Shown one piece after another: positions 28,754-37,863 of a DNA stretch of 57,451 nt. The notes beneath the pieces were generated by a model. That model ran no database searches. It was given only the letters and a program-made list of their open reading frames with translations, and had not been told where the DNA came from. Position 1 is the first letter of the stretch. Every line of letters starts with the position of its first letter. The position numbers and the translations under genes are program-made. The DNA comes from a virus. The stretch is from IMG/VR virus record IMGVR_UViG_3300035698_003244, positions 1 to 57,451 of that record; one strand, given 5' to 3'.

Positions 28754-29535
28754 TAAAGGATTACCTTAGTAGGCTTACCATCCAGCCCGAGTATGTTAGA
28801 CTCGTCCGGGAACGTGTAACCTATCTTCTTCATATTAGTCCGAAACAGATCGACAGCCGCAGTTGCCTGATACGCCATCATGTGTATGTCCTCCTCAGTT
28901 AGCGTTTCGCCGAGTGACTTATTGATAACTGAAAGGTTAACAGGGCTTTGATCTTCGAAGATAGCAGTAACCATGATACCGCGTACTGGACTGTTTTCAA
29001 GCATAGCCATCATTGTGTTATACAACATACCGGCAGCCATCTGTTTATCCATCATACGCTTCTGCATACCAATTACTACATCCATTGCAGGACCCTCAGA
29101 CATAACATGCCGTATAAGATTACCTTTAGTATCATGAGCCATATTACTTATGGTAATGTACAGCTCATCAGGCTTTATCGTAGACGTATCTACATCTTCA
29201 CCGTGAAGCTCCTGAAGAATCTCCATAAGCTTAGCCAGTATGATCCACATGTTACGTGAGCACCTAGCCTCAACTGTGGTATGGCAGTTCTCTCTATCAC
29301 CTACGTATTTTACTACGATATCAACAGGTGTATCCAGTGACACACTCAACTCCGCCGGATCTACTTCGGCAGGTAGCTCAGTATCGTCTGGTACCGGTGG
29401 TGCCACTGGCGGTGTCTTTATGGCCTCTTCACCACTCTCGTGTTCAGCCTGCACACCATCCTGCTCTACAGCTGGTGTGTCGAGTAACGGTTCAACGTTT
29501 GACATATCGATTTTCTCTACTTTATCTTTTTTCAT
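28753..29535 (-). CDS. Unknown protein with disordered acidic N-terminus
   Basis: 260 aa. The first 70 residues are acidic and Pro-rich (APPVPDDTELPAEVDPAELS). The folded part includes QKRMMDKQMAAGMLYNTMMA and DQSPVNLSVINKSL. The SPVN-LSVI--SL motif recurs in the next protein upstream, suggesting distant paralogues. Not recognised. Confidence 0.75.
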   Translation of the reverse strand: MKKDKVEKIDMSNVEPLLDTPAVEQDGVQAEHESGEEAIKTPPVAPPVPDDTELPAEVDPAELSVSLDTPVDIVVKYVGDRENCHTTVEARCSRNMWIILAKLMEILQELHGEDVDTSTIKPDELYITISNMAHDTKGNLIRHVMSEGPAMDVVIGMQKRMMDKQMAAGMLYNTMMAMLENSPVRGIMVTAIFEDQSPVNLSVINKSLGETLTEEDIHMMAYQATAAVDLFRTNMKKIGYTFPDESNILGLDGKPTKVIL

Positions 29536-29992
29536 TCTTATTTCCCTCTTTCGTTTTTGGTACTTGCATCCAATACAGCATACCGGTTAATTCTGGTGAT
29601 CTACCAGATGTTTGTATAAATGTTAGTCGCATACTACGTCCGACGACCTGTATGTCGTATTGTTCGAGTAATTCTACTACCGTGCTACGTATACACTTAA
29701 GAGCTTGATCTATCACACTAAGGTTTAGCATATTTACTGGAGATTGCCACGGTACTGCCCTACACCGTATCTCAACCTTAGTATTAGTGTTATGCTGCGC
29801 GTCTTCAATCACAGCATAATGCTTTTCTTTTGAAAGCTCTTTGTCGTCAAGAGCCATACCTAACAGTATATGACCTATGATGGGCATAGCTGTATCGAAT
29901 GTAAGATTACGTATCCACGTATCTATAATGGCTCCACGAGCCTCTAATAGTAATGCGCTACTGGGCCAAACTTCTTTCTTTTTATCACTCAC
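29522..29992 (-). CDS. Unknown protein sharing a motif with its neighbour
   Basis: 156 aa. Contains WQSPVNMLNLSVIDQALKCI, similar to the SPVNLSVINKSL of the following gene. Basic C-terminal tail (KTKEGNKNEKR). Overlaps both neighbours by 8-14 bases. Not recognised. Confidence 0.74.
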   Translation of the reverse strand: MSDKKKEVWPSSALLLEARGAIIDTWIRNLTFDTAMPIIGHILLGMALDDKELSKEKHYAVIEDAQHNTNTKVEIRCRAVPWQSPVNMLNLSVIDQALKCIRSTVVELLEQYDIQVVGRSMRLTFIQTSGRSPELTGMLYWMQVPKTKEGNKNEKR

Positions 29993-30218
29993 GTGTAAGT
30001 TCCTTTTTTAAGCTTTCCAGTAATAGCGGTGCTACTGCTCTACCAATTGGTGTAAATGTATTTATATGAATTCTGATACCCTTAGGCTTATCTACGTCAG
30101 CCACTGTAATATTAAGTGTGAAGTCCCTACCGTATGAAGGAAGCGATACTGCTACCGCCTCGAACACACGAGAGGTAACATCATTATTAAACAGGTGTAA
30201 CTGCGTTTTCGTAGCCAC
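29985..30218 (-). CDS. Small unknown protein, GTG start
   Basis: 77 aa. The GTG start at 30218 lies inside the end of the ATPase gene, behind GGAGATATACA. Strand-rich centre (RDFTLNITVADVDKPKGIRI). Not recognised. Translational coupling to the ATPase gene is likely. Confidence 0.7.
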   Translation of the reverse strand: MATKTQLHLFNNDVTSRVFEAVAVSLPSYGRDFTLNITVADVDKPKGIRIHINTFTPIGRAVAPLLLESLKKELTRE

Positions 30219-31665
30219 TGTATATCTCCGGGTTACTCATCTGATGCAGCATTGTCCTATCAACGAGTTTTTCGTACTCAACGTCGTATACCCCATCATG
30301 CCCGGCGCCTTTACAGTGGGCCAGTTCATGTAGGATCAGACCGGTACAACGGCTTACAGGATTTGTCATACGTGTTTTACCAAGTGACATAACATTAAAT
30401 ATTACCTGGTTCTGACCATAGTTCATACCCTCTATTTTACTTCCCATCCAATGAGCCAGCTCTACGTTGAACTTGTAGTCACCATATAAATGGCGTACCA
30501 GCATTTTGGCGTAGTCCGTAAAGTTCTTGTATACAGGATCTTCTATACCAATACGTGTGAATCCATCAGGCATATTGTTATTAAGTTCACGGTCTTGGAT
30601 ATCACGACTGTATACTTCCTTAGACGTCTGAACGCCGGCTTCGCGTAGTTTGTCATTAACGCTCTTTCCGAACATGCGTGACGGAACCAGTGGCGTATTG
30701 TGTCGTGCGGCCTCCTGGTCGCTATCGGCATCGTGTGATTGTATCACGGCATCTTCACCACACAGCCGGTTAAACAGAGTCTTAGTAGTGGATGCGTCCA
30801 TACGATTATCTTCCATAGCGAGCTTAATGTGGCCCTTGTCCATAGCGTCCATATCGATTATGTCATGGGTTGCATTAAGCATCTCAGCGTAAACGTGCTG
30901 TGCAAACGACAGTGGTACCGTAGTTCTGTCTTGAGACAGTGGTATCTTCTGCTGTATGTCAATGTCGTATGGGCCATCGATCTCACATACTGGTAGTCCA
31001 AGCTCATACAGGTAAGCTGTGTCTCCACGCTTATAATGTATACGCATATCAGCTTTCCTGGATGTACGAGTCATAACCATGTGCCCGTCAACGTCCTTAA
31101 GGAACTCTGTCGGAAGCTTCGCAACGTGTACTCGTAATGGCGCCCGTTCGGGTATAATATCGTTGTTAATCCAGGTTTTTATACCCGATGGTGGATAGAG
31201 ACGCTTAAGGAAGTCAATACACTTGTTTACCTCACTGTTCTTCCAGCATGGGAATACCACGCTTATAACAGAACCTGATTTACGTTTGGTGTCTTCCTCC
31301 CATCGTCCATCTTCATCGAATATTACCGTACCCTTTGTTGTACTGACAACAGCGCTTATTGCTCTGGCCAGTACGATCTTTTCTCCATAGTTGAATCTAC
31401 CACGCTTTGATGGGTCGCTACGTTTTGACGTAGATCCAAACAGCGTATACGCATCACGTATGTTTTTGAACCCCTCTGGGTTATCGTCCTGTACTGTAAG
31501 CGTTGTATGACCACCACACGTTTCTATGGTAACTCTACATACGTTAGAGTCCTCGTCCCAAGCGTTCTGGATAAGTTCCATAGCCATACGTTCTCCAGGG
31601 AAGTTAGCGTGCATTTCTGCAAAGCCAGCCGTATCTACTTCAAACCAGTTATTTTTATTCGTCAT
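30187..31665 (-). CDS. GHKL ATPase fused to a metzincin-like domain
   Basis: 492 aa. The N-terminal part has a GHKL ATP-binding site: N box ELIQNAWDED (Glu30, Asn34, Asp37), G1-like DDNPEGF (60-66) and RGRFNYGEKIVLA (88-100), as in MORC, Hsp90 and topoisomerase II-type ATPases. The middle (about 110-380) is unassigned and includes KIPLSQDRTTVPLSF. Near the C-terminus LILHELAHCKGAGHDG gives HExxHxxGxxH (446-456), the zinc site of metzincin proteases. ATP-controlled proteolysis is a plausible reading; chaperone or DNA-binding use of the ATPase is also possible. It stands just before a dNMP kinase gene. Confidence 0.8.
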   Translation of the reverse strand: MTNKNNWFEVDTAGFAEMHANFPGERMAMELIQNAWDEDSNVCRVTIETCGGHTTLTVQDDNPEGFKNIRDAYTLFGSTSKRSDPSKRGRFNYGEKIVLARAISAVVSTTKGTVIFDEDGRWEEDTKRKSGSVISVVFPCWKNSEVNKCIDFLKRLYPPSGIKTWINNDIIPERAPLRVHVAKLPTEFLKDVDGHMVMTRTSRKADMRIHYKRGDTAYLYELGLPVCEIDGPYDIDIQQKIPLSQDRTTVPLSFAQHVYAEMLNATHDIIDMDAMDKGHIKLAMEDNRMDASTTKTLFNRLCGEDAVIQSHDADSDQEAARHNTPLVPSRMFGKSVNDKLREAGVQTSKEVYSRDIQDRELNNNMPDGFTRIGIEDPVYKNFTDYAKMLVRHLYGDYKFNVELAHWMGSKIEGMNYGQNQVIFNVMSLGKTRMTNPVSRCTGLILHELAHCKGAGHDGVYDVEYEKLVDRTMLHQMSNPEIYSGYENAVTPV

Positions 31666-31668
31666 AGG

Positions 31669-32250
31669 TTATTCCTCATTTTCTGCTACCATAAAATTTA
31701 TGGCCTTGATTATTTCCGCCTTGAACTCATCCAGAGTTCCATAGTTTGTAATATGTCTTGTGAACTCCCCATACCGAGAATTTAGTGTGCCCTCACTACT
31801 GTGAAGACACGCGCCGTTATCGTCAGTAACATCCGGTCTATCTATCCACCAGCACTCACCACCGAGATGTAATATTGCATCCATTTCGTTACTGAAACGC
31901 AAATCGTCAACAATAACGTTGAACCCGTCGGCCATAGTGTTAAGTACACCGCCACGCCACGCCTCCACCCATACGTTTTTATCTATACAGTCACGACCCC
32001 ATTCGGTACCCAATGTCTGTAGCAAATGGCGTGTAGTGACATTTATACCAGGTATGATGTCATTCTTTGCATTACCGTATAACATAGCGTTAACAGTGCT
32101 TGGGCTAACAAAATTGTTTAAAAGCACTTTACTCATGTTTTTAATAATAGTGGCAAACGAGGAGCGTATGTAAACATGATCCTCAAATATGCCAGCTGCT
32201 GTACTTTTACCACTTTGTGGTTGTGGTGAATATAATCCTATCAATTTCAT
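31669..32250 (-). CDS. Deoxynucleoside monophosphate kinase
   Basis: 193 aa, P-loop kinase. Walker A is PQPQSGKST (9-17). The region VTTRHLLQTLGTEWGRD and DKNVWVEAW is the signature of phage dNMP kinases (T4 gp1-like), and VIVDDLRFSNEMDAI follows. It phosphorylates dNMPs, in T4-like phages including modified dCMP, to dNDPs for phage DNA synthesis. Start 32250 overlaps the stop of the preceding gene by four bases. Confidence 0.88.
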   Translation of the reverse strand: MKLIGLYSPQPQSGKSTAAGIFEDHVYIRSSFATIIKNMSKVLLNNFVSPSTVNAMLYGNAKNDIIPGINVTTRHLLQTLGTEWGRDCIDKNVWVEAWRGGVLNTMADGFNVIVDDLRFSNEMDAILHLGGECWWIDRPDVTDDNGACLHSSEGTLNSRYGEFTRHITNYGTLDEFKAEIIKAINFMVAENEE

Positions 32251-32714
32251 TTTATATCCTCTTTTTTACGTAGTATATCAGGTAGTTTAATCGGTAATTG
32301 TAATGGGTCCTCAATAATTGGCATCGGTACCATTAGTTGCGGATCATCTCCTATAGACGCTGATCCATCTTCAATATACCCCCAATACATTCTTAACTGT
32401 TCCAATTCTGTATCATTAATGGTTAACGTTATTGATTGGTAACCAAAAGTTATCATTAGTGTCTTTATAGCTGCCAGTACATCAGTACGTATATCATGCA
32501 TTATCTGTGGAAGATCAGACGAAAACGTGGCATAGTCCAACGTAAACGTAGGAAATAGACTTGCCGTCTTAACTACAAGATGCACCTCAGATATTGCAAA
32601 CACGTGCATGAGATTGCCTATCTGTGGTAGCATCCAATCTTTCATTCTGAAAATAGACATTGGTACTTTTATACGTTTACCGTCTTCTCCGAATACTTTT
32701 ATAGATAATTTCAT
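32247..32714 (-). CDS. Unknown protein
   Basis: 155 aa, beta-rich with a Pro-rich C-terminus (MVPMPIIEDPLQLPIKLPD). Not recognised. ATGA overlaps on both sides place it firmly in an operon with the dNMP kinase. Confidence 0.75.
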   Translation of the reverse strand: MKLSIKVFGEDGKRIKVPMSIFRMKDWMLPQIGNLMHVFAISEVHLVVKTASLFPTFTLDYATFSSDLPQIMHDIRTDVLAAIKTLMITFGYQSITLTINDTELEQLRMYWGYIEDGSASIGDDPQLMVPMPIIEDPLQLPIKLPDILRKKEDIK

Positions 32715-33430
32715 AATGATTTATTATGCACGTATTGTTTGTAACCAAGTAATGGTTTTCTTAGTACTTTAATAGGCTTATTGCGTTTATTGTACTTAAG
32801 CTTAGCTGGCTTAGCCGCATATGTTTTCCACTCACCATCATGTTGCAGGTAATCTATCCACGTGGCTATAAAGTGCTCATAGCGGGTACCTAACATATCA
32901 ACAGCATGCAGTAGTTCAGGCGTATCCAGTTGATCCATGAAAAGCTCATTATAGAAGTTAGCGTTTACAATTCCTTGCTTATTGTAGCTCCATGCCCACT
33001 CGTTATAGTCATTAAGCATGCAGGTAAGTTGAATCTCTACCATCAGCGTACCGTCTGATAGTGCAGTCAATAAGCCTATCACATCGAACGATTTACCTTC
33101 ATCGTCGTTTTGATATAATAATATTGAATCAAGTGACCAAACGCGCTCATTCAACGCCTCTGCCGCATCATGATTATGTGGTATAGATAACGCCTGCATT
33201 ACATAAGGGTTTGTAGCCACGGATGTACCAGGCATTATAACTATAGTTCTGTGCGGTAATTGTATTGGTAACTTAGGCAATCTACTAACAGTATCAACGT
33301 TACATATAGGCCAATATATACTAACAGGTTTTAAGTCAACTAGCGTTTTGTATAACGCGCCAAACAGTTTAGTCTTACTGCGGTTGTTAAACGCAGTCAT
33401 CATTAGATCATCTAATGTAGTTCTAATCAT
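32711..33430 (-). CDS. Unknown protein
   Basis: 239 aa. Contains PHRTIVIMPGTSVATNPYVM and FDVIGLLTALSDGTLMVEIQ; ends with a basic stretch KLKYNKRNKPIKVLRKPLLG. No recognised motif. Overlaps both neighbours. Confidence 0.75.
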   Translation of the reverse strand: MIRTTLDDLMMTAFNNRSKTKLFGALYKTLVDLKPVSIYWPICNVDTVSRLPKLPIQLPHRTIVIMPGTSVATNPYVMQALSIPHNHDAAEALNERVWSLDSILLYQNDDEGKSFDVIGLLTALSDGTLMVEIQLTCMLNDYNEWAWSYNKQGIVNANFYNELFMDQLDTPELLHAVDMLGTRYEHFIATWIDYLQHDGEWKTYAAKPAKLKYNKRNKPIKVLRKPLLGYKQYVHNKSL

Positions 33431-34016
33431 TCACTTCTTCCTTTAATTCACGAAGTGTATATCTATACCCATCGTCAGTTTTTGTGATAACGGCTATCTC
33501 GTAAAATAAGCCAGCTGTGCTTACCACCTCATATTTTACGTACCGTTGCGGTTCATCCTTAGGTGTAAACATGAATACTTTCTTACCATTCTTAGTTATA
33601 CGAGGTCTAGTAAAACCAGCGTCTAAGTATTTTACATCGGCACGGAACTTGTCCCACAGTTCGCGTATTTCACCCGTCGTGTAATCATGCTGTTGCATAC
33701 GTATGACATTATCTTTTGTGAACCCACGCTGCTTAATCATATAATTGTATATTGCGCGTACAATAGCGTAGTCTGCTCTCAAGTGCACCTTACGTAGGTG
33801 GCATGCAAAACATAAAGTTACACCATTATCCACTAGCCAACGGGCTGAATGAGCCTGTTTGTCAGCGAAGTACCAGTGATGTGCACTGAGTTTCTCTATA
33901 TTACCACACAGAGCACACTGCCATCCATCAGCCTTCTTTACCTCTAACGCCCACTTGTTATAAAGCGCCTTCTTTATAGTACTTATCTTTAATAATTTCT
34001 TCTTTATCTTTCCCAT
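33423..34016 (-). CDS. HNH endonuclease
   Basis: 197 aa. Residues 30-80 hold CALCGNIEKLSAHHWYF and VTLCFACHLRKVHL, the CxxC...HH...CxxC...H layout of the HNH fold, with the catalytic His in SAHHW. The C-terminal 110 residues are a separate domain (TRPRITKNGKKVFMFTPKDE). Unlike most free-standing HNH genes here it overlaps its neighbours by 8 bases, so it may be a resident gene rather than a recent arrival. Confidence 0.82.
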   Translation of the reverse strand: MGKIKKKLLKISTIKKALYNKWALEVKKADGWQCALCGNIEKLSAHHWYFADKQAHSARWLVDNGVTLCFACHLRKVHLRADYAIVRAIYNYMIKQRGFTKDNVIRMQQHDYTTGEIRELWDKFRADVKYLDAGFTRPRITKNGKKVFMFTPKDEPQRYVKYEVVSTAGLFYEIAVITKTDDGYRYTLRELKEEVND

Positions 34017-34031
34017 TACTTACCTCTTATT

Positions 34032-34742
34032 TTAAACCCACGCTGGTTTTTTATCAGTTACAGGAAGAGCTTCTAGGAACTCGATCACTTCATCCGGTAC
34101 GGATTCTTTAAGCCAGGCTGTCCCATACCTATAACCGCATACTGGACACGGCTTTGATAGTATACCGCGTGAGTGCTCCTTTTGACTTAACCAACCAAGC
34201 GCCTTCTTCTCCACGCTTGGTGTAGCTCCGGCATATAGAGGACTAGCCTCAGTATAGAATGACGTATGGGTTCCGTTTTCCGATGTCATAGAATATGGAA
34301 GGGACATAATATGTATTTCTTCATCGTTCAGTTTTATCGATATACCAAGCGCCAATTGCCGAAGTGATTCTCCCTTTATTTCACGCTGTCTTTTACTCGC
34401 CTCACCAGTTAGTTGAAAATGGTATATGTTTACCTTTTCTCCCGATAATTTATCCCATCCAAGGGCCTTCTGGTGCACGCAGTACGGCCGCATATCATTC
34501 AGGTGCCATTCATTCCAGATGCATACGAACTCAGCCAGTAGTTTGTAGTCCCACCCATCAGCGAATGTATCAATGTTGATATGGTCTACAAGTTGACCAC
34601 AACTACCCCGGCAGTTTCCGTCACGTGTAGGCCCCTCAACACCGCATATAGAAAGTTTTATTCCGTCAAACTTAATATGACAGTACGTGCTTCCTACGTC
34701 TTTTGAATAGCCGATTCTAACTATTTTATCTATCTTATCCAT
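34032..34742 (-). CDS. Conserved phage protein of unknown function
   Basis: 236 aa. It has CGVEGPTRDGNCRGSCGQL, then IWNEWHLNDMRPYCVHQKAL and a C-terminal CPVCGYRYGTAWLKE zinc-like pair with the segment VPDEVIEFLEALPVTDKKPA. The FV-IWN-WHLNDM--C-HQ segment is common in large phages in this type of gene block. Role unknown; metal binding is likely. Confidence 0.76.
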   Translation of the reverse strand: MDKIDKIVRIGYSKDVGSTYCHIKFDGIKLSICGVEGPTRDGNCRGSCGQLVDHINIDTFADGWDYKLLAEFVCIWNEWHLNDMRPYCVHQKALGWDKLSGEKVNIYHFQLTGEASKRQREIKGESLRQLALGISIKLNDEEIHIMSLPYSMTSENGTHTSFYTEASPLYAGATPSVEKKALGWLSQKEHSRGILSKPCPVCGYRYGTAWLKESVPDEVIEFLEALPVTDKKPAWV

Positions 34743-34754
34743 GTATATTACTCC

Positions 34755-35213
34755 TTATACTACATCTAGTGATGTATTAGAATCACCATGGCTACTCCAG
34801 CAGCCACAGTTGTGTTGATGATAACCACGCTGGTTACGTAGCACCCAGTCTGTTACTGTGCGTCCGTTAACCTTCCAGAGGTTTTCACCTACTTTAATTG
34901 GTGCGGCTTCCATCTGTCTGTAACATCCTTTGTCACCAACAGAATGCCTAAATTTAATACCACCACAATTACACTCGTGATAACGTTTATTTGCATCGCA
35001 GCGAGATTTATATAGTAACGGCGCCCAGCTGTCAAGCCAGTCAACCGTCTCTATACCACAAAAGCGAGTACCGTACTCACGCACGCCATAACGATTGGCA
35101 AACCACCATTGATGATAAAACCATGCGCTGAATGACCTGCATGAGCTCAGTTTGCTATAGCGTATAGCTCCTATCCATCGTTTAATTCTTAACTTTGTTT
35201 TTGATTTCACCAT
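34755..35213 (-). CDS. Unknown Trp/Cys-rich protein
   Basis: 152 aa, basic N-terminus (VKSKTKLRIKRW), many aromatic residues and Cys (YHECNCGGIKF, YHQHNCGCWSSHG). Not recognised; metal binding possible. Start 35213 follows TGAGGCAAA and overlaps the zinc-ribbon gene by 32 bases. Confidence 0.72.
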   Translation of the reverse strand: MVKSKTKLRIKRWIGAIRYSKLSSCRSFSAWFYHQWWFANRYGVREYGTRFCGIETVDWLDSWAPLLYKSRCDANKRYHECNCGGIKFRHSVGDKGCYRQMEAAPIKVGENLWKVNGRTVTDWVLRNQRGYHQHNCGCWSSHGDSNTSLDVV

Positions 35214-35376
35214 TTTGCCTCATACATTTATGCGAACAATAGTGTAGCTTATTACCTCTAGTTAACAGCCATCCGTCATCAGCTGCCATTTCATTAACCA
35301 TCTGTATGTTATCAGCTTCCATAACCATATCGTGGCCACAATAGTCGCAGGTTATTACATATGCTCTTTTTACCAT
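35182..35376 (-). CDS. Small zinc-ribbon protein
   Basis: 64 aa: ITCDYCGHDMVME, then HYCSHKCMRQNGEIK, a CxxC-x(32)-CxxxC treble-clef-like site. Probably a single-zinc adaptor or DNA-binding protein. Starts one base into the stop of the preceding gene. Confidence 0.78.
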   Translation of the reverse strand: MVKRAYVITCDYCGHDMVMEADNIQMVNEMAADDGWLLTRGNKLHYCSHKCMRQNGEIKNKVKN

Positions 35377-37013
35377 TACTTTTTACTCCTTCTTTTCATA
35401 GGCGCCGGCAGCTTAGCCGCACGTGTTTTCAGCCCCTTTACCATAATAGGGTAATTATCGATGTAAGCGATATACCGCTTATACTCAAGATCAGTCAACG
35501 GTTTGACAGGCGTATTACCATCTATAGGTACGTAACCTTCCCATACCCGTTTATGATGTAGTTTTATAAAGATATCCTGCTGCTTTATAGCCTTCAATCT
35601 TTTACGGTAAGCCGCTGTGCGTTTACGTCTTTCATACGATGTCTTCTTCGTACTCTTATATCTGTACCGCATTTCGTATCGTTCAACCGCTAATGTGATA
35701 AGATCATGTACCCTGGTTAGATTATTATCCATCTCAAGGTGTTCCTTATACCTTTCCATGGCTCGTCTGTCATTTGACTTCTTAAGTTCTTTGTAATCAG
35801 CCTTAGGTCGTCTAGGCGCCGTTGGCGTTCTTTTAAACGTTAGGCAGTCTTTAGATACCATAGGTGGCGTAACAGCCCTCAGTGCCGCGTAGTCCGCGCT
35901 TAGTATGTACTCATGAAAGTACCTATGCGTATCGTCTACTAACGGATCACCTTTTGCAGACCATCCAGCCTTTAACAATCCCCACATTAAACCGGGATTC
36001 ATTAAGTCTGCGGCCTTAGCTCCGTACATTATAGGCGCCGCGATGTTAGGGCCGTCCTTATAGTGATGTTGCACTAATGGCTGATGCATTAACATATCAA
36101 CACAAGCCCAACCTGGCATAGCCACAATTGATGGTAAACAGCACCAGTTATCACCAGGTACCACGTTATCAGTATATCGCTCATATGCTTCCGGGTGCGG
36201 TTCTATATGTACAACCATATGCGCGTAAGCCATAGTGACATCCGGTATAGGTGAGTCTTGTCCGTCCCATGGTACAGTTAAGATCGGATCAACAAAGTCT
36301 GTTGTAGTCCTAACATGTATTCCGTAAGCGAAGTGTGGCTCGCTATCACCGCTACGATCTGACACATCAAGTGGTAAGTTAAACAGTATGCTGAATACTA
36401 TCTCTCCTAACGCGTCTATAAACTCACCAGAGGTTCCCATGCCAGGCCGCAGATCATGTGGCTTTGACGGGTTTCTTAGATGAGCAAGCATGTGAGCCAG
36501 CTCGATTATTTCCCAACCGTCTTTATTGGCCTTCAAGTCTAATATGTACGCGCCTGTTGGTCTCAGCACCTGCTTATCATACCCTATAGGGCCTATACGC
36601 TTTATACCAGGAAGCATCTCCTCTATCCAGGTAGTATTAGTATTGCACAGTGGATGTATGGCATCCATCCTATGTACCTTATCACCGCGCATTATAGCCG
36701 CGGGTATCCCTGCTGCTGCGTCCCACATAGCGTAACCACCTGATCGTATACGGCTGGGTTCAAACGGATTAATAGGTATTATTGCATACGGATCCGTATT
36801 ACGTATCTCGGTCCAGTCATCAGTGTTAAACTTTAATAACTTCTTGTGCGAGTACTCACTCCGGTCAAATGGTAAATACCCGAATGCCTTATCGTCAGCG
36901 TTACATATATTTCCATTACCAGTTACTATTCTACGTAGCCGATTACGCCATAAAGCGTTACACAACTCATTATCCCATTGGGCGATTATAGATTTAAACT
37001 TTTCGTTCTTCAT
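35376..37013 (-). CDS. Large unknown protein
   Basis: 545 aa. Features: NPFEPSRIRSGGYAMWDAAA, DGWEIIELAHMLAHLRNPSK, WDGQDSPIPDVTMAYAHM, and a very basic C-terminal 150 residues (KRRSKK end; RRPKADYKELKKSNDRR). The His-rich central part suggests a metal site, but no classical motif is found. Structural, nucleic-acid or enzyme roles all remain open. It overlaps the glycosyltransferase-like gene by 20 bases. Confidence 0.75.
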   Translation of the reverse strand: MKNEKFKSIIAQWDNELCNALWRNRLRRIVTGNGNICNADDKAFGYLPFDRSEYSHKKLLKFNTDDWTEIRNTDPYAIIPINPFEPSRIRSGGYAMWDAAAGIPAAIMRGDKVHRMDAIHPLCNTNTTWIEEMLPGIKRIGPIGYDKQVLRPTGAYILDLKANKDGWEIIELAHMLAHLRNPSKPHDLRPGMGTSGEFIDALGEIVFSILFNLPLDVSDRSGDSEPHFAYGIHVRTTTDFVDPILTVPWDGQDSPIPDVTMAYAHMVVHIEPHPEAYERYTDNVVPGDNWCCLPSIVAMPGWACVDMLMHQPLVQHHYKDGPNIAAPIMYGAKAADLMNPGLMWGLLKAGWSAKGDPLVDDTHRYFHEYILSADYAALRAVTPPMVSKDCLTFKRTPTAPRRPKADYKELKKSNDRRAMERYKEHLEMDNNLTRVHDLITLAVERYEMRYRYKSTKKTSYERRKRTAAYRKRLKAIKQQDIFIKLHHKRVWEGYVPIDGNTPVKPLTDLEYKRYIAYIDNYPIMVKGLKTRAAKLPAPMKRRSKK

Positions 37014-37863
37014 ATGGTTCTATGTGTGTATCTGGGTACTCTATCTTTTTACCACCCAACTTAATAAATGATACATCTGGGCTTGCTTTGTTTCTACTAT
37101 ACGACAAGTATGGCATCATGTCTTTCCAACGTCCAACGTAGTGTACACTTTTGGCTGTACGTATAGCGCTAGGCACATCCCAGAATACTGAGTTGTAATC
37201 GTCTGCTAGCTTTACTGTGTTTGGTACAGTTTGTTTTAATATGTTCCATAGTGTTGTACCAGGAATTGCTGCACTTATCTGATGTATATCGTTTGCAACA
37301 TATTTTTTGTATATTTCAGCGTACTCAGCATAAAAGCTTTTACGCATGTATATGAACCCGGCTTGCATAATAGGATTCTCTACACCATTTGATGTAGTTA
37401 ACGGGTATTTTAAACCTAATACGCGTAGGTCGTGTACTACACCGGCGACTGACACGTAGTCCTGACACCACCCAAGGTCGTTGTTGCCAACGTCATCGCG
37501 TATACCGGACAAGTCTTCCACCACGTCTGTATCTGGGTCCATGTACAGGCCCTCAGTTATCCGAAATATATCCAGAAGACTTGACCTTAGCATTTCAAAG
37601 TATAACATATGACCCTTTACCGCTGTCTCTGTTCTTGGCATACATACAACGTTTGCGTGTACACGAAGTGCGTTAATTATATGTAATACCTCATCAGCGT
37701 TAGAATTTTCATCAATCACTACCAGAACGTATATGGCTGCGTCTGGCATGTTCTTTTTTACAAAGTGCAGCCACCTGGGCATCATATCATAAACCCATTT
37801 ATCAGCACTAACTATAGTCATTATGTTAAATGGGTTCTCTTTAACTTCCATTGACTTGTTCAT
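36994..37863 (-). CDS. Glycosyltransferase, GT-A fold with DxD
   Basis: 289 aa. Start ATG 37863 forms ATGA with the previous stop and has AAGGA at good distance; an ATG three codons earlier is too close to that site. Begins FNIMTIVSADKWVYDMMPRW, and the metal motif DPDTDVVEDL (about residue 125) follows ITEGLYM. The layout is of OCH1/GT8/GT32-like sugar transferases. Substrate unknown. Confidence 0.76.
   Translation of the reverse strand: MNKSMEVKENPFNIMTIVSADKWVYDMMPRWLHFVKKNMPDAAIYVLVVIDENSNADEVLHIINALRVHANVVCMPRTETAVKGHMLYFEMLRSSLLDIFRITEGLYMDPDTDVVEDLSGIRDDVGNNDLGWCQDYVSVAGVVHDLRVLGLKYPLTTSNGVENPIMQAGFIYMRKSFYAEYAEIYKKYVANDIHQISAAIPGTTLWNILKQTVPNTVKLADDYNSVFWDVPSAIRTAKSVHYVGRWKDMMPYLSYSRNKASPDVSFIKLGGKKIEYPDTHIEPYEERKV

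Noticed and set aside
32711-33430. Thymidylate synthase or nucleotide enzyme next to the dNMP kinase
   Set aside because: No catalytic motif of ThyA, ThyX, ribonucleotide reductase or dUTPase could be found in this frame.
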